A stretch of DNA of 64,000 nt from Aliiruegeria sabulilitoris (GCF_001558155.1 NZ_LOAS01000012.1:62001-126000); one strand, 5' to 3'; shown: positions 1 through 8,829, counted from the stretch's first letter. A program made the numbers and translations. Notes: generated by a model not told the origin, from the sequence alone.

Positions 1-229
1 CGGCGTCGAGCGCGGCGTCCGTCCGCAGGAACCGCTTTTTCACCCATTTGTAGCGCTTTGCGTTGAAGGCGGCGCTTTCTGCCGGCGAGGCGAACCTGCG
101 TCCGCCGGTGAATATGAGGGCGAAATCCTCGGTAACGAATTCCGCCGCACCCTCCGGATCTGGAACCATGGAAAGCTCGAGATAGCGTTCCACGATAGCC
201 TTGGCCGCCGTGATTTTCTCTTCTGGCAT
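1..229 (-). CDS. NTF2-like (SnoaL-type) protein, cut by the left window edge
   Basis: The minus strand is open from an ATG at 229 to the edge, giving the first 76 residues. It begins MPEEKITAAK and continues with a helix-rich stretch and the segment AAEFVTEDFALIFTGGRRF. This is the N-terminal helix plus first strand pattern of the NTF2-like/SnoaL cone fold, where small polar-ketide-like or unknown ligands bind. A weak GGA lies about 7 bases before the ATG. No catalytic residues can be judged because the rest is outside the window. It runs the same way as the photolyase gene but 302 bases downstream, so co-transcription is uncertain. Function is not assigned beyond the fold. Confidence 0.55.
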   Translation of the reverse strand, partial: MPEEKITAAKAIVERYLELSMVPDPEGAAEFVTEDFALIFTGGRRFASPAESAAFNAKRYKWVKKRFLRTDAALDA

Positions 230-531
230 CTGTATATCCGTCGTTCTTGAACCTGCGCGCCAATGTGGGCCGAGGCCGGCAGGCCTACAAAAGGCCCGCG
301 ACCGCAGGGCGGCCGATCAATGGTAGGAAGCGCCTTGGGGTGTGTCCATCGACGGCGCGTCAAACGGCATCTCGCCGCGGGGTCGGCGGGTCGGTCAGCA
401 CAATCTTTCCGCAGGCTGTCTTCGAAACAGGCCTCATTGTCAGCACGGCGATGGTGGCTTGTCCGGTGCGATCAAACGGTGGCGGCGCTGCTAAACGCGG
501 TGTCTCGGCCAGTTCTCATCGAGAGGCGCGG
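230..531. other. Gene-free spacer between photolyase and NTF2-like genes
   Basis: No convincing coding frame is seen. Open frames here are short and arginine/proline-rich, as expected of non-coding GC-rich DNA. No T-run hairpin was recognised after the photolyase stop. The spacer should carry the promoter of the NTF2-like gene, but no clear promoter boxes can be assigned. Confidence 0.5.
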
Positions 532-2055
532 TCAGACCTGTGTTCCCGTCTCCATCTTTTCCAGGAATGCCTCGGCTTCCTGCAGGATCGTCTCCTGGCG
601 TTGTCCGTCCATTCGATCCCATACCCGGTACATCTGCCCCATCCTTGGGTTTGACGAGAAACGGTCGCGATGGCGGGCGAGGAAATGCCAGTAGAGCAGG
701 TTGAACGGGCAAGCACCGTCTCCCAGCTTCGTCTTCACCGAATAGCGGCAACTGCTGCAGTAATCCGACATCCGGTCGATATAGTTTCCAGAGGAAATAT
801 ACGGCTTCGAGGCAAGGAGCCCGCCATCGGCAAACTGGCTCATGCCGAGCGTGTTGGGTGCCTCCACCCATTCAAAGGCGTCGGCATAGACGGCGAGGTA
901 CCATTCGTGCAGCTGGCCCGGGTCGATCCCGGCGAGCAGTCCGAAATTCCCGGTGACCATGAGGCGCTGGATGTGGTGCGCATAGGCTTCCTTGCGGGTC
1001 TGGGAGACGGCCTCGCCGAGGCAGGCCATGTCGGTTTCGGCCCCCCAGTAGAGCGCAGGAAGATCGCGGTCATGGCCGAGTGCGTTGCTGTCCAAGTAGC
1101 CCGGGCCGGCGCGGAAGTAGATCCCGCGAACGTATTCCCGCCAGCCGATGATCTGCCGGATGAAACCCTCGGCCGCATTGAGCGGCGCGCGCTCGGCTTT
1201 CCACGCGGCCTCCACGCGGCGGCAGACATCCAACGGGTCGAGCAGCCCGATGTTCAGATAGGCCGAGATCAGGGAATGGTAGAGAAATGGGCGCCCCGCC
1301 AGCATCGCATCCTGGTAGTCGCCGAAGGCGGGAAGCGCCGTGTCGATGAAATGCGCGAGAACGGCTTCGGCCTGCGCGGCGTCCGTCGCGAGGCCGAAGG
1401 GGCGGAGTTGGCCGAAATTCTGGCCAAACCTGGTTTCGACCAGTTCGAGCACCTCCGCGACCGTGGCGTCGGGCTCGAAGCGCAGTGGTTGCGGCAGGAA
1501 GAGGTCGTCCCGGGCCGGTTTGCGGTTCTCGTGGTCGAAGTTCCACTTGCCGCCCGCAGGCTTGCCATCCTCCATCAGGAGGCCGGTCCGGCGGCGCATC
1601 TCGCGATAGAAATACTCCATCCGCAACTGCTTGCGCCCCTCGGCCCAATTGTCGAAATCGGCATGGCTGGCAAGAAAGCGGTCGTCCTGCAGTATCTCGA
1701 GATCGAGTGGGACCGCCTCCAGCGCCTCGATCAGACGCCATTCGCCCGGCCGGGTCGTCAGGACGCAGCTCGCGCCAGTCTCGGAAGCCCGGCGCAAGAG
1801 TTCGCCCGGGATCGACCCCGTATTCTCCGGATCGTCGAGCGCGGAGTAGGCTACGTGCCAACCGTCAGCGCGCAGGCGTGCCGCGAATTTGCGCATTGAA
1901 GCGAGAACAAGCGCGATCTTCTTGGGATGATGCGGCACGTATTCCGCCTCGGCGGCAACCTCGGCCATGACGATCAGGTCTTGCGCCTTGTCAGCCTTCC
2001 GGAGCGCCGCGATGTTCGGGGTCAGCTGGTCTCCGAGAACGAGAACAAGCCTCAC
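532..2055 (-). CDS. Iron-sulfur bacterial photolyase/cryptochrome (PhrB/FeS-BCP class)
   Basis: The product is a 507-residue cryptochrome/photolyase-family flavoprotein that is predicted to repair (6-4) photoproducts with light. It opens with RLVLVLGDQL, the start of the antenna-binding alpha/beta domain, followed by the helical FAD domain. Four cysteines at about 345, 433, 436 and 449 have the spacing (88, 3, 13) of the [4Fe-4S] ligands of Agrobacterium PhrB, which is also 507 residues long. The GTG start at 2055 overlaps the stop of the upstream SDR gene by four bases (GTGA). This was chosen because the family motif begins there; the frame is open further upstream but only in SDR-overlapping sequence. 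A photosensory role is an alternative to DNA repair. Confidence 0.93.
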   Translation of the reverse strand: MRLVLVLGDQLTPNIAALRKADKAQDLIVMAEVAAEAEYVPHHPKKIALVLASMRKFAARLRADGWHVAYSALDDPENTGSIPGELLRRASETGASCVLTTRPGEWRLIEALEAVPLDLEILQDDRFLASHADFDNWAEGRKQLRMEYFYREMRRRTGLLMEDGKPAGGKWNFDHENRKPARDDLFLPQPLRFEPDATVAEVLELVETRFGQNFGQLRPFGLATDAAQAEAVLAHFIDTALPAFGDYQDAMLAGRPFLYHSLISAYLNIGLLDPLDVCRRVEAAWKAERAPLNAAEGFIRQIIGWREYVRGIYFRAGPGYLDSNALGHDRDLPALYWGAETDMACLGEAVSQTRKEAYAHHIQRLMVTGNFGLLAGIDPGQLHEWYLAVYADAFEWVEAPNTLGMSQFADGGLLASKPYISSGNYIDRMSDYCSSCRYSVKTKLGDGACPFNLLYWHFLARHRDRFSSNPRMGQMYRVWDRMDGQRQETILQEAEAFLEKMETGTQV

Positions 2056-2714
2056 CACGGCACCTCTTCGCCGGCCCAATCGAAGAAACGGCCCGAATGC
2101 TCCGGTCCGACGCCGTCGATCACACGCAGGAGGTTCTCCGCGGCGTCCTCGGGGGAAACCTTCCGGTGGCCCGGGTAGCTCTCGGTAAAGGGCGTGGCGA
2201 CCGTGCCGGGATGCAATGCGATGACCGCCGTATCCCGGTACCTGCGCCCGATCTCGATGGCTGCGGTGCGCAGGATCTGGTTGGCCGCGGCCTTGGATGC
2301 GCGATAGGAATACCACCCTCCCAGATTGTTGTCGCCGATCGAGCCAACGCGCGCGGTGAGCGCAGCCACCACCGAGCGGCCCTGTCGCGGCAATAGTCGG
2401 GGCACGTGGCGCAGGATGTTCGCCGGCCCGATGGCATTGACGGCAAACACCTCCGCCATCTGCACCGGATCAATCTGATCGAGCGACTTCTCTGGGCTTG
2501 TGCCGCGCGGCGCCAGAATGCCGGTTGCAACGAAAATCAGATCGAAGGGACCGCTCAGCGCGCCCAATACGCGGTCCACCGAGGCCATGTCGATCACGTC
2601 CAACCCGTCCTGGCTGCGTGAGAGGCTCGTTACCTCCAGGCCGCGCGCTGCAAGGCGGGTTGCCATCGCGGCGCCAATCCCGCCCGATGCGCCAATGATC
2701 AGCGCTCTTTGCAT
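2052..2714 (-). CDS. Short-chain dehydrogenase/reductase (C-factor-like)
   Basis: This is a 220-residue classical-type SDR. The NAD(P)-binding GASGGIG motif lies at residues 8-14, and the catalytic YRASK (Tyr-x3-Lys) is in the middle of the protein. The N terminus MQRALIIGAS was chosen because GGAGGA sits six bases before that ATG; an upstream in-frame ATG has no such site and would add a non-family extension. It is translationally coupled to the photolyase gene downstream. Short SDRs of this shape (CsgA/C-factor-like) often sit beside photolyase genes in Rhodobacteraceae, but the substrate is unknown. Membership in a light-response unit is inference from the overlap. Confidence 0.85.
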   Translation of the reverse strand: MQRALIIGASGGIGAAMATRLAARGLEVTSLSRSQDGLDVIDMASVDRVLGALSGPFDLIFVATGILAPRGTSPEKSLDQIDPVQMAEVFAVNAIGPANILRHVPRLLPRQGRSVVAALTARVGSIGDNNLGGWYSYRASKAAANQILRTAAIEIGRRYRDTAVIALHPGTVATPFTESYPGHRKVSPEDAAENLLRVIDGVGPEHSGRFFDWAGEEVPW

Positions 2715-2910
2715 TATACATCCTCCGAGTTCCCTCGAATGACATAGCGCACGGGCGATCAAAGCAAATCCGGCCGAGCGCACCGTTCATCCGTTCCTGA
2801 TCACGGAGCGCTCTGTCGGGATCGTGCATTCGGACAGGAGTTCGACAATATCCTGCCCGCTCGACCCCTGCTTTGCCGCGGCTCCGCCGAGCTTCGCGGC
2901 TGGTCTGGAC

Positions 2911-2938
2911 GAGGCTGGCGGCAGTCACCGCCAGCCTC
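2911..2938. terminator. Perfect hairpin downstream of dctM
   Basis: An 11-base perfect stem (GAGGCTGGCGG pairing with CCGCCAGCCTC) encloses a six-base loop, 40 bases after the dctM stop. There is no T-run on either side, so it is better described as a 3'-end stabilising hairpin or a weak terminator for the TRAP operon. Confidence 0.6.
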
Positions 2939-2978
2939 CTGAAATGTGCGAAACAGATTCCCCGTGGAGATCCGGTAT

Positions 2979-4289
2979 CTATTGCATCGATTGCGGCATG
3001 AGCATCCTCGGAAGCCAGAGCGCGATTTCCGGGAAGCTGATGATCAGCAACAGGATCGCCAGCATCGGTATCAAAATGATCACCACATCGCGCAGCACCT
3101 GCACCACGTTCAGATCCGCAATCGCCGCCGAGATCAGAAGACACAGACCGTAAGGGGGTGTGACAAGACCGAAGGCCAAGGAGATGATGCCTATGATGGC
3201 AAAGGCGACCGGGTGGATGTCGGCGGCATTCGCCACCGGGTAGAGCACGGTTCCCAGGATGATGATCGTGGGGATGGCGTCGATGAAGAGGCCGAAGAAG
3301 AGGAACAGGAAAGCGATGATCAGCTTGGTCGTGAAGGGGCTCACATTCAAGGTTGTGAGCGTCTCGACGATGAGGCGCGGCAGGTCGTAGAAGGCGAGCA
3401 GCCAGCCGAAGATCGATGCCGTCCCAATGGCGAAGAGCGAGATCGAGGCGAAGCGGCCGGTATCATAGAGCACATGCCCCAAGTCGCGTATCGTGATCGT
3501 GCGATAGACGAACATGCCGAGGATCAGCGAATATCCCGCCGCGACGATGGCACTCTCGGTCGGTGTTACGATGCCGCCGACGATGCCGCCGATGACGAAG
3601 ACCGGGGTGAGAACGGCAAGCCATGCGCCCTTCAACGCGGCCCAGAAATCGCAGAGCGTGGGCCGGCCGGCAGTGGGGTAGTCATTGACCTTGGCATAGA
3701 CAAAGACCGTCGCCATCAGCGCCAAGGCAATCATGATCCCCGGGATGGCTCCGGCCAGAAACAGCGCGCCGACCGAAACCGACATGACGCCGCCCCAGAC
3801 GATCATAAGAATCGATGGTGGAATGATGACGCCCATCACCGAAGAACAGGCGGTGATGGCAACCGAGAAACGTGCGTCATAGCCCTGCTTGGTCATCGCC
3901 GGGATCAGGATCTTTCCGCAGCCGGCGGCGTCTGCCGTCGAGGAGCCGGAGATGCCCGCAAAGAGCATCGAGACGGCGACGTTCACATGGCCAAGCCCAC
4001 CCGGCATCCAGCCGGTCAGAACGCGGGCCAGTTCGATCAGCTTGTCGGTGATCTTGCCGGAATTCATCAAGTTCGCGGCCAGCAGGAAGAAGGGCACGGC
4101 AAGCAGGATGAAGGAATTGTAGGACTGGAACATCCGGTCCATGATCAGGAATGGCGTCAGGCGCAGGTCCAGGAACACCACCGGGATGGTGGCGATGCCA
4201 AGCGCGAAGGCCACAGGCACCCGCAACATGACAAGTATAAGAAAGGCGCCGACCAGCAGGGCGCAAGCGAGTCCGGTGGATACGATCAT
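2979..4289 (-). CDS. dctM: TRAP transporter large permease subunit (DctM)
   Basis: This 436-residue protein is the large (12 or more transmembrane segments) permease of a tripartite ATP-independent periplasmic transporter. It couples an ion gradient to uptake of a substrate delivered by the binding protein. Hydrophobic segments run throughout, with the family-typical stretches GISGSSTADAAG and MGVIIPPSI. The ATG at 4289 overlaps the dctQ stop by four bases (ATGA), which fixes the start; a longer open frame upstream lies in dctQ. The substrate cannot be read from this subunit. Confidence 0.95.
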   Translation of the reverse strand: MIVSTGLACALLVGAFLILVMLRVPVAFALGIATIPVVFLDLRLTPFLIMDRMFQSYNSFILLAVPFFLLAANLMNSGKITDKLIELARVLTGWMPGGLGHVNVAVSMLFAGISGSSTADAAGCGKILIPAMTKQGYDARFSVAITACSSVMGVIIPPSILMIVWGGVMSVSVGALFLAGAIPGIMIALALMATVFVYAKVNDYPTAGRPTLCDFWAALKGAWLAVLTPVFVIGGIVGGIVTPTESAIVAAGYSLILGMFVYRTITIRDLGHVLYDTGRFASISLFAIGTASIFGWLLAFYDLPRLIVETLTTLNVSPFTTKLIIAFLFLFFGLFIDAIPTIIILGTVLYPVANAADIHPVAFAIIGIISLAFGLVTPPYGLCLLISAAIADLNVVQVLRDVVIILIPMLAILLLIISFPEIALWLPRMLMPQSMQ

Positions 4290-4795
4290 TGGGCGTTCCT
4301 GCTGTGTTGGCGATAGATGGCGATTTCGCCGGCCAGGTGCCGCAGCGAGAAGACAGCCCAGCCGACCCCCGCGATGGGCACGGTGATATAGGTGAGCGCC
4401 ATGTTCATGCGCAGCATCACCGAATGCTGGATAGAGCCGAACTCGGTGTAGCCGACGCCGTACCAGATGAAGAGAAACGCGAAAGCGGCCACGGCCACAT
4501 GGACGAACCCTTCCTGAAGCAGCCGTCCGAGCGGGGTGAGCGCCTCCGGGATCACATGGACGTCGAAATGCGTGCGGTCCCACACGGCGAGCATCGAGCC
4601 GAGCATGACAATCCAGACGAAGATGAAGGTCGCGAGTTCCTCGGTCCACAGATAGACCGGGATGATACCTGTATAGCGCGAGATCACCTGCATTCCGACG
4701 GGGATGGTCAGCACACCGACAAGCACGCCGATCGTGACACGCAGAAACATGCAGAAGAGCTCAAGCACTCGATCAAGGAGTTTCATTGTTTTCAT
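4286..4795 (-). CDS. dctQ: TRAP transporter small permease subunit (DctQ)
   Basis: The 169-residue protein has four predicted transmembrane helices and the DctQ-type segment WTEELATFIFVWIVMLGS. DctQ forms the membrane complex with DctM. The gene is 71 bases downstream of dctP and overlaps dctM by four bases. A strong hairpin lies between dctP and this gene. Confidence 0.92.
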   Translation of the reverse strand: MKTMKLLDRVLELFCMFLRVTIGVLVGVLTIPVGMQVISRYTGIIPVYLWTEELATFIFVWIVMLGSMLAVWDRTHFDVHVIPEALTPLGRLLQEGFVHVAVAAFAFLFIWYGVGYTEFGSIQHSVMLRMNMALTYITVPIAGVGWAVFSLRHLAGEIAIYRQHSRNAQ

Positions 4796-4810
4796 TTCTA
4801 AGGGGGGATG

Positions 4811-4845
4811 TCCCGGGCCGCGATGCGATGTGAGGCGGTCCGGGA
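4811..4845. other. Intercistronic hairpin between dctP and dctQ
   Basis: TCCCGGGCCGC pairs with GCGGTCCGGGA (11 pairs, one of them G:U) around a 13-base loop. It lies in the dctP-dctQ spacer with no T-run. Such structures commonly leave the binding-protein message more abundant than the permease message, either by partial termination or by protecting the 3' end. Confidence 0.6.
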
Positions 4846-4866
4846 CTGGTCGCTACGGGAGCGGGA

Positions 4867-5859
4867 TCACTTGTTGCGGATGGCTTCCAGAAGCTCTTCG
4901 GCGCCGAGTTCGGCGGCATAGGCATCCTGAACCGGGATCACGAGTTCGAGCAGCTTGTCGCGGCCTTCGAATTCATGCACCTGGATATTGCCGGCCTCGG
5001 TCATCTCGGCCAGTTTCTCCGCGTCCTGCGTGGCCTCGAAATCGCGGCCAAAGGCACCGGCTTCCTTGCCCGCCTTCATGATGGCTTCCTGCAACTCGGG
5101 GGAGAGCTTGTCGAAGGACTTGCCGGAGAAGACGATCGGACGGACGGTGATCGAGTGCTTGGTCAGCGTCACATGCGGGGCAACTTCGTAGAACTTGTAC
5201 TGTGCCAGGCTGGCGGATTCGTTTTCGAGGCCGTCAACAACACCGGTCTGGATCGCGTTGTAGACCTCGGAATAGGCGATGGCCGACGGGGAGGCGGAGA
5301 TCGCATCAAACACTTTCGCCTGGATCGGTGCGCCCATCACGCGCATCTTGTGGCCTTCCAGCTCGGCCATGTTGGAGATCTTCTTGTTGGAGATCAGGTT
5401 CCGGGTGCCGCCACCGGCATAACCGACGATCACGAGATCGGCCTTTTCCCTCAGCTCTGCTTCGAGCGGCGCAAAGACATCGCTGGCCAGCACCGTGTTC
5501 CAGTGGTCGAGATCACGGAATGCAAAGGGCATGTCCATCAACGGTAGGGAATCGGCGAAGCGGGCAAGGTTCGACGGCGCGATGATCGCATAGTCGATGG
5601 CAACGCCCTGGGTGAGGAAGTTCACATAGTCGGGCTCGATGCCGAGTTCGCTGTTCAAGCGCAGGTCAAACTCGATGTCCTCGCCGGAATACTCGTTGAC
5701 CAGTTCGCCGAATTTCATCAGCGTCTTGGTGTAGGCATGGTTCTCATCGAAGAGACTTGCGCCACGAAGCGTCATGTCCGCGGCTGCGGCGGGCAGCGCC
5801 ATGGCGACCGACAGAGACAGGCCGGCCATAACGGCACGCGATTTGCAAAGAATTGACAA
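4867..5859 (-). CDS. dctP: TRAP transporter substrate-binding protein (DctP)
   Basis: The 330-residue protein has a signal peptide (positively charged start, hydrophobic core, cleavage near AAA-D at about residue 27). It then follows the DctP fold. The segment KMRVMGAPIQ contains the arginine that in this family usually contacts a substrate carboxylate, and YNAIQTGVVDGLEN is the usual conserved stretch. It is first in the dctPQM operon and divergent from the AGE-family gene. The neighbouring AGE epimerase, mutarotase and SDR suggest a sugar or sugar acid as substrate; that is inference. Confidence 0.94.
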   Translation of the reverse strand: MSILCKSRAVMAGLSLSVAMALPAAAADMTLRGASLFDENHAYTKTLMKFGELVNEYSGEDIEFDLRLNSELGIEPDYVNFLTQGVAIDYAIIAPSNLARFADSLPLMDMPFAFRDLDHWNTVLASDVFAPLEAELREKADLVIVGYAGGGTRNLISNKKISNMAELEGHKMRVMGAPIQAKVFDAISASPSAIAYSEVYNAIQTGVVDGLENESASLAQYKFYEVAPHVTLTKHSITVRPIVFSGKSFDKLSPELQEAIMKAGKEAGAFGRDFEATQDAEKLAEMTEAGNIQVHEFEGRDKLLELVIPVQDAYAAELGAEELLEAIRNK

Positions 5860-6238
5860 GATTTCATCCTCCCATTGGATGTTGAAACACGCACTTCCAG
5901 CGCCATTTCGGGCGCATACACGTGCGCCGAAGCTTCACATTTTTGTTAACCGTTCAAGTGCTTAAATGTCGCTGCATCGATAAGGGCAGACGCGGGCAGA
6001 ACCGAGGAAATCGAATTTACTGCTATTCAACAAGGCCTTGGGAGTGCGTGCCTTCGCGCTTGGGCGTATTACAAATTTTACAAGTTTCTGCTGGAAACCT
6101 GCTGCGACAGGTGTATCAGGCTGAACAAGAGCATCTGACAAGGGCGTCTGCCTCGCGAAATGCGGACTCACGCGCGTTTCTGCATCGCTGCTCGAGCCGC
6201 CCGGCCGGCAAGACAACTGAACCATGGAGAATACCCCG
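5860..6238. promoter_or_regulatory. Divergent control region between dctP and the AGE-family gene
   Basis: This 379-base spacer separates the divergent starts and has no convincing gene. It is notably richer in A+T than its surroundings near 5935-5975 and 6065-6085 (for example TTACAAATTTTACAAG). Promoters for both directions are expected here. No operator with clear dyad symmetry was recognised, and no regulator gene for the locus lies in the window. Confidence 0.5.
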
Positions 6239-7459
6239 ATGACCAGCGAGGCGAAGCAACCAAGACCCAACGGCAGCGAAAGCGCTGCCCGTTTCGCCGA
6301 CAAGTTTCTTCCTGCCTGGCTGGACATTGCCCTGCCTGCCGGAACGAAGGCGGCGCCCGTCGTGGAAGAATTGCCGGACAAGGGCGGGCCGTCCACCACC
6401 TTGGCGCAGGCGCGGACCGCCTTCATGCTTGCGCATCTCGGCAGGCTGACCGGGCAGGAGCGTCTGCTCGACGCCGCCGGCCGGATCATGGGTTTCATCA
6501 CCGAATATCTGCGCGACCCCGATGGCGGCTGCCGTTATGCGGTCAATCCCGATGGCTCCCGGATCGAGAGCCCCGAGGCCACGCTGCGCCGGACATATGA
6601 CCAATCCTTCGTGCTGCTCGCGTTGGTGTCGTTGCGTGCGGCCGGGTCTTCGGCTGTCTCTGGTGAAGATGTCGAACTGTGTTGGTCCTTCGTCGAGAAC
6701 GTTTTGACCGACGGGGAAATGGGTGCGCTGTGGGAAGATGACCGCATGGCCGCCCGCGGCGCTCGTCCAGGCGATCTTCGGGCGCAGAACCCGCATATGC
6801 ATATGCTGGAAGCGGTGCTTCAATGCCTGGAACTGACCGGGGACGACATCTGGGCCGACCGAGCGCGGTCGCTGGTGACCGCCGGAACGCGCTATTTCAT
6901 CGACCCGTCGACCGGCGCGGTTCGGGAATTCGTCGGGCACGACCTGGCGCCGATCGACAGCCCGGAGGGTAACAGACGGGAACCTGGCCATCAGTATGAA
7001 TGGGCCTGGCTCCTGATGCGGCACGCGGATCTGACCGGCGATGCCGAGGCGCGGCGCGTGGTCGAGCCCATGTCGACCTTCGCCGCTTCGCATGGCTGGC
7101 GAAAGGACGGACCAATGGCGGGAGCGCTCTATGACGCCTTGGGTGCGGACGGACGGGTAACGGAGGCCACCCATCTGCTGTGGCCCTTGACCGAGGCCGG
7201 CAAGTACTTCTCAGCAGTGGCCCGGGACACGGGCGATGCGCCCTCTGCCGCCAAGGCGCGGGAGATCGCGGACCTGATCTTTGGTCGATATTTCGACCAT
7301 GGTGGTCGGCCGGCCTGGGTGAACCAGTTCGACGGCGATGGCAATGTCATCTGGGAGGCCGGGCTATCCCGCCTGCTCTACCATGTGGCGTTCTTCGTGT
7401 GCGAGGGAGCGTCGGCCGGGCTTTGGCCGTTGACCGGCGATGGCGCGCCCAGAGGGTGA
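6239..7459 (+). CDS. AGE-family (N-acylglucosamine 2-epimerase-like) sugar isomerase/epimerase
   Basis: The roughly 406-residue (alpha/alpha)6-barrel protein carries the hallmark family pieces in order: RTYDQSFVLLAL, NPHMHMLEA, GHQYEWAWLL and WPLTEAGKY. These bring the two catalytic histidines and the arginine/glutamate pocket. The family interconverts aldose and ketose or 2-epimers of free sugars, including mannose isomerase, sulfoquinovose isomerase YihS, cellobiose epimerase and GlcNAc epimerase. The ATG at 6239 is preferred over one at 6224 because GGAG lies nine bases before it. It is divergent from dctPQM and convergent with the mutarotase gene, which points to intracellular processing of the imported sugar. 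The exact substrate is not determinable by eye. Confidence 0.85.
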   Translation: MTSEAKQPRPNGSESAARFADKFLPAWLDIALPAGTKAAPVVEELPDKGGPSTTLAQARTAFMLAHLGRLTGQERLLDAAGRIMGFITEYLRDPDGGCRYAVNPDGSRIESPEATLRRTYDQSFVLLALVSLRAAGSSAVSGEDVELCWSFVENVLTDGEMGALWEDDRMAARGARPGDLRAQNPHMHMLEAVLQCLELTGDDIWADRARSLVTAGTRYFIDPSTGAVREFVGHDLAPIDSPEGNRREPGHQYEWAWLLMRHADLTGDAEARRVVEPMSTFAASHGWRKDGPMAGALYDALGADGRVTEATHLLWPLTEAGKYFSAVARDTGDAPSAAKAREIADLIFGRYFDHGGRPAWVNQFDGDGNVIWEAGLSRLLYHVAFFVCEGASAGLWPLTGDGAPRG

Positions 7460-7596
7460 CTGTCAGGTCCGGCGGGCTGGGGCCGTTTCAACCGCGCTGG
7501 AAAGCGTATGCCACCGCATGCGTGCGCCCCGCAGGTAGGCGGCTCAATCTTCGGCTCCCTTCCGCAGTTCAGACAGGCGCCGCCCTGATGTAGGAC

Positions 7597-8016
7597 CTAT
7601 AGAAATACGGGGCCGACGGTCAGCAAGATATTGGCAAATCTTCGGGTCTCGCCGCTGGCGATGACAAGGAGCGTATCGGGCGACTTGGCCGATGCATAGA
7701 ACTCCTCGCGGCTGACAAGATCCAACGGCGTGTCGGCGGGAAGGATTTCGACATAGTCCTTGTGAACCGTGTTTTCGAAATCATCCGGCCAGGCCATCAT
7801 GCTTGCATGCTCGACGTTGATGAGCTTGCAGACCCCCGCCAGGATATCGGCGCTCGGAACCGTTCCGGGAACGAAATTCAGATAGACGATCTCGGCTCCC
7901 GGTGCGGAGTTTGTCACGAAAGAGTAATTCGCATCCGAGATGAGAATTCGGGCCTTGTGTCCGGCCCGAGCGAGAGCGCCCAGAATCTGGGGGTGAATTA
8001 CGTCGGACTTGATCAT
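7597..8016 (-). CDS. RbsD/FucU-type sugar mutarotase
   Basis: The 139-residue protein matches the RbsD/FucU family, which speeds conversion between anomers of free sugars such as ribose or fucose. The N-terminal AGHKARILISDANYS corresponds to the conserved AGH...D motif carrying the catalytic histidine. GGAGA sits six bases before the ATG at 8016; a longer frame upstream lacks such support. It lies 48 bases after the SDR gene on the same strand, so the pair is probably one transcript. Together they resemble the first steps of a dehydrogenase route for a free aldose (mutarotase feeding an SDR sugar dehydrogenase), for example non-phosphorylated L-fucose catabolism. That pathway assignment is inference. 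Confidence 0.78.
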   Translation of the reverse strand: MIKSDVIHPQILGALARAGHKARILISDANYSFVTNSAPGAEIVYLNFVPGTVPSADILAGVCKLINVEHASMMAWPDDFENTVHKDYVEILPADTPLDLVSREEFYASAKSPDTLLVIASGETRRFANILLTVGPVFL

Positions 8017-8064
8017 GTTTTCTCCTTGGCGGTGGTGCTGCCGAAGCCGCACCACCGAAACAGA

Positions 8065-8829
8065 TTACGCGCGATAGATGCCGCCATTAACGTCGATGGT
8101 GGCGCCAGAAATGAAGCCGTCATATTCGGAGGCAAGGAAGGTGATGGTCCGGGCCACATCTTCCGATGTGCCGGCCCGGCGCAAGGGAATGCCCCTGATC
8201 GTCTCGTCGGCGGATTCCTTGGTCGTGTGTTGATCGTGGAACCGCGTCCCCAGGATCAGGCCCGGGGCCACCGCATTGACCCGAATTCCGTATTCGCCGA
8301 GTTCCGCCGCCAGCGAGCGCGTCCAGGTCAGGACGGCGCCCTTGGTCATCGAGTAGGCCAGTGAACCGGAATGCCCACCCGAACGACCGGCAAGGGAGGC
8401 AAGATTGACGATGCTTGCACCCTCTTCGGCTTGTTTCAGGTGAGGCAGAGCGGCCTGAGTGACGTGCATCATCGTCGTCATGTTGACGTCGATCACGGTC
8501 CGCCAGAAATCGGCGTCGATCTCACCGAGCCATTTCCGGGCAATGATGCCGCCGACATTGTTGACCAGCACATCCATTCCCCCCAGGAATTCCACGCCCT
8601 TGGCGACACATTGGTCCGTTTCGTCCTTGTTGGTCAGATCCGCTGGTCCAAACGCGGCGCGCTGGCCAAGTGACGTGGCCAGTTCGACGAGTTTCTCCGG
8701 CCCTTCGGTGCCATTAAAATAGTGGATGTAGATATCGCATCCAGCTTCGATCAGGCACTTGGCGGTGTGGAACCCGATGCCTTGTTCGGCGCCCGTAACG
8801 AAGACCTTCTTGCCTGCCAGTTTTCCCAT
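8065..8829 (-). CDS. SDR-family oxidoreductase, probable sugar dehydrogenase
   Basis: This is a 254-residue classical SDR. The TGAEQGIG cofactor motif lies near residues 12-19, followed by NNVGG, the active-site Ser in NLASLAG, Tyr-x3-Lys in YSMTK, and C-terminal GATIDVNGG. Many proteins with this layout oxidise sugars or reduce 3-oxoacyl groups. Here the adjoining mutarotase, AGE enzyme and TRAP transporter favour a sugar substrate. GGAGAAAT precedes the ATG at 8829. A lactonase and dehydratase that would complete an oxidative pathway are not in the window. Confidence 0.82.
   Translation of the reverse strand: MGKLAGKKVFVTGAEQGIGFHTAKCLIEAGCDIYIHYFNGTEGPEKLVELATSLGQRAAFGPADLTNKDETDQCVAKGVEFLGGMDVLVNNVGGIIARKWLGEIDADFWRTVIDVNMTTMMHVTQAALPHLKQAEEGASIVNLASLAGRSGGHSGSLAYSMTKGAVLTWTRSLAAELGEYGIRVNAVAPGLILGTRFHDQHTTKESADETIRGIPLRRAGTSEDVARTITFLASEYDGFISGATIDVNGGIYRA

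Noticed and set aside
2946-4316. Long plus-strand open frame of about 450 codons over dctM
   Set aside because: The minus-strand frame encodes a complete, recognisable DctM; the plus frame is a low-complexity Asp/Arg/His-rich reflection without family motifs.
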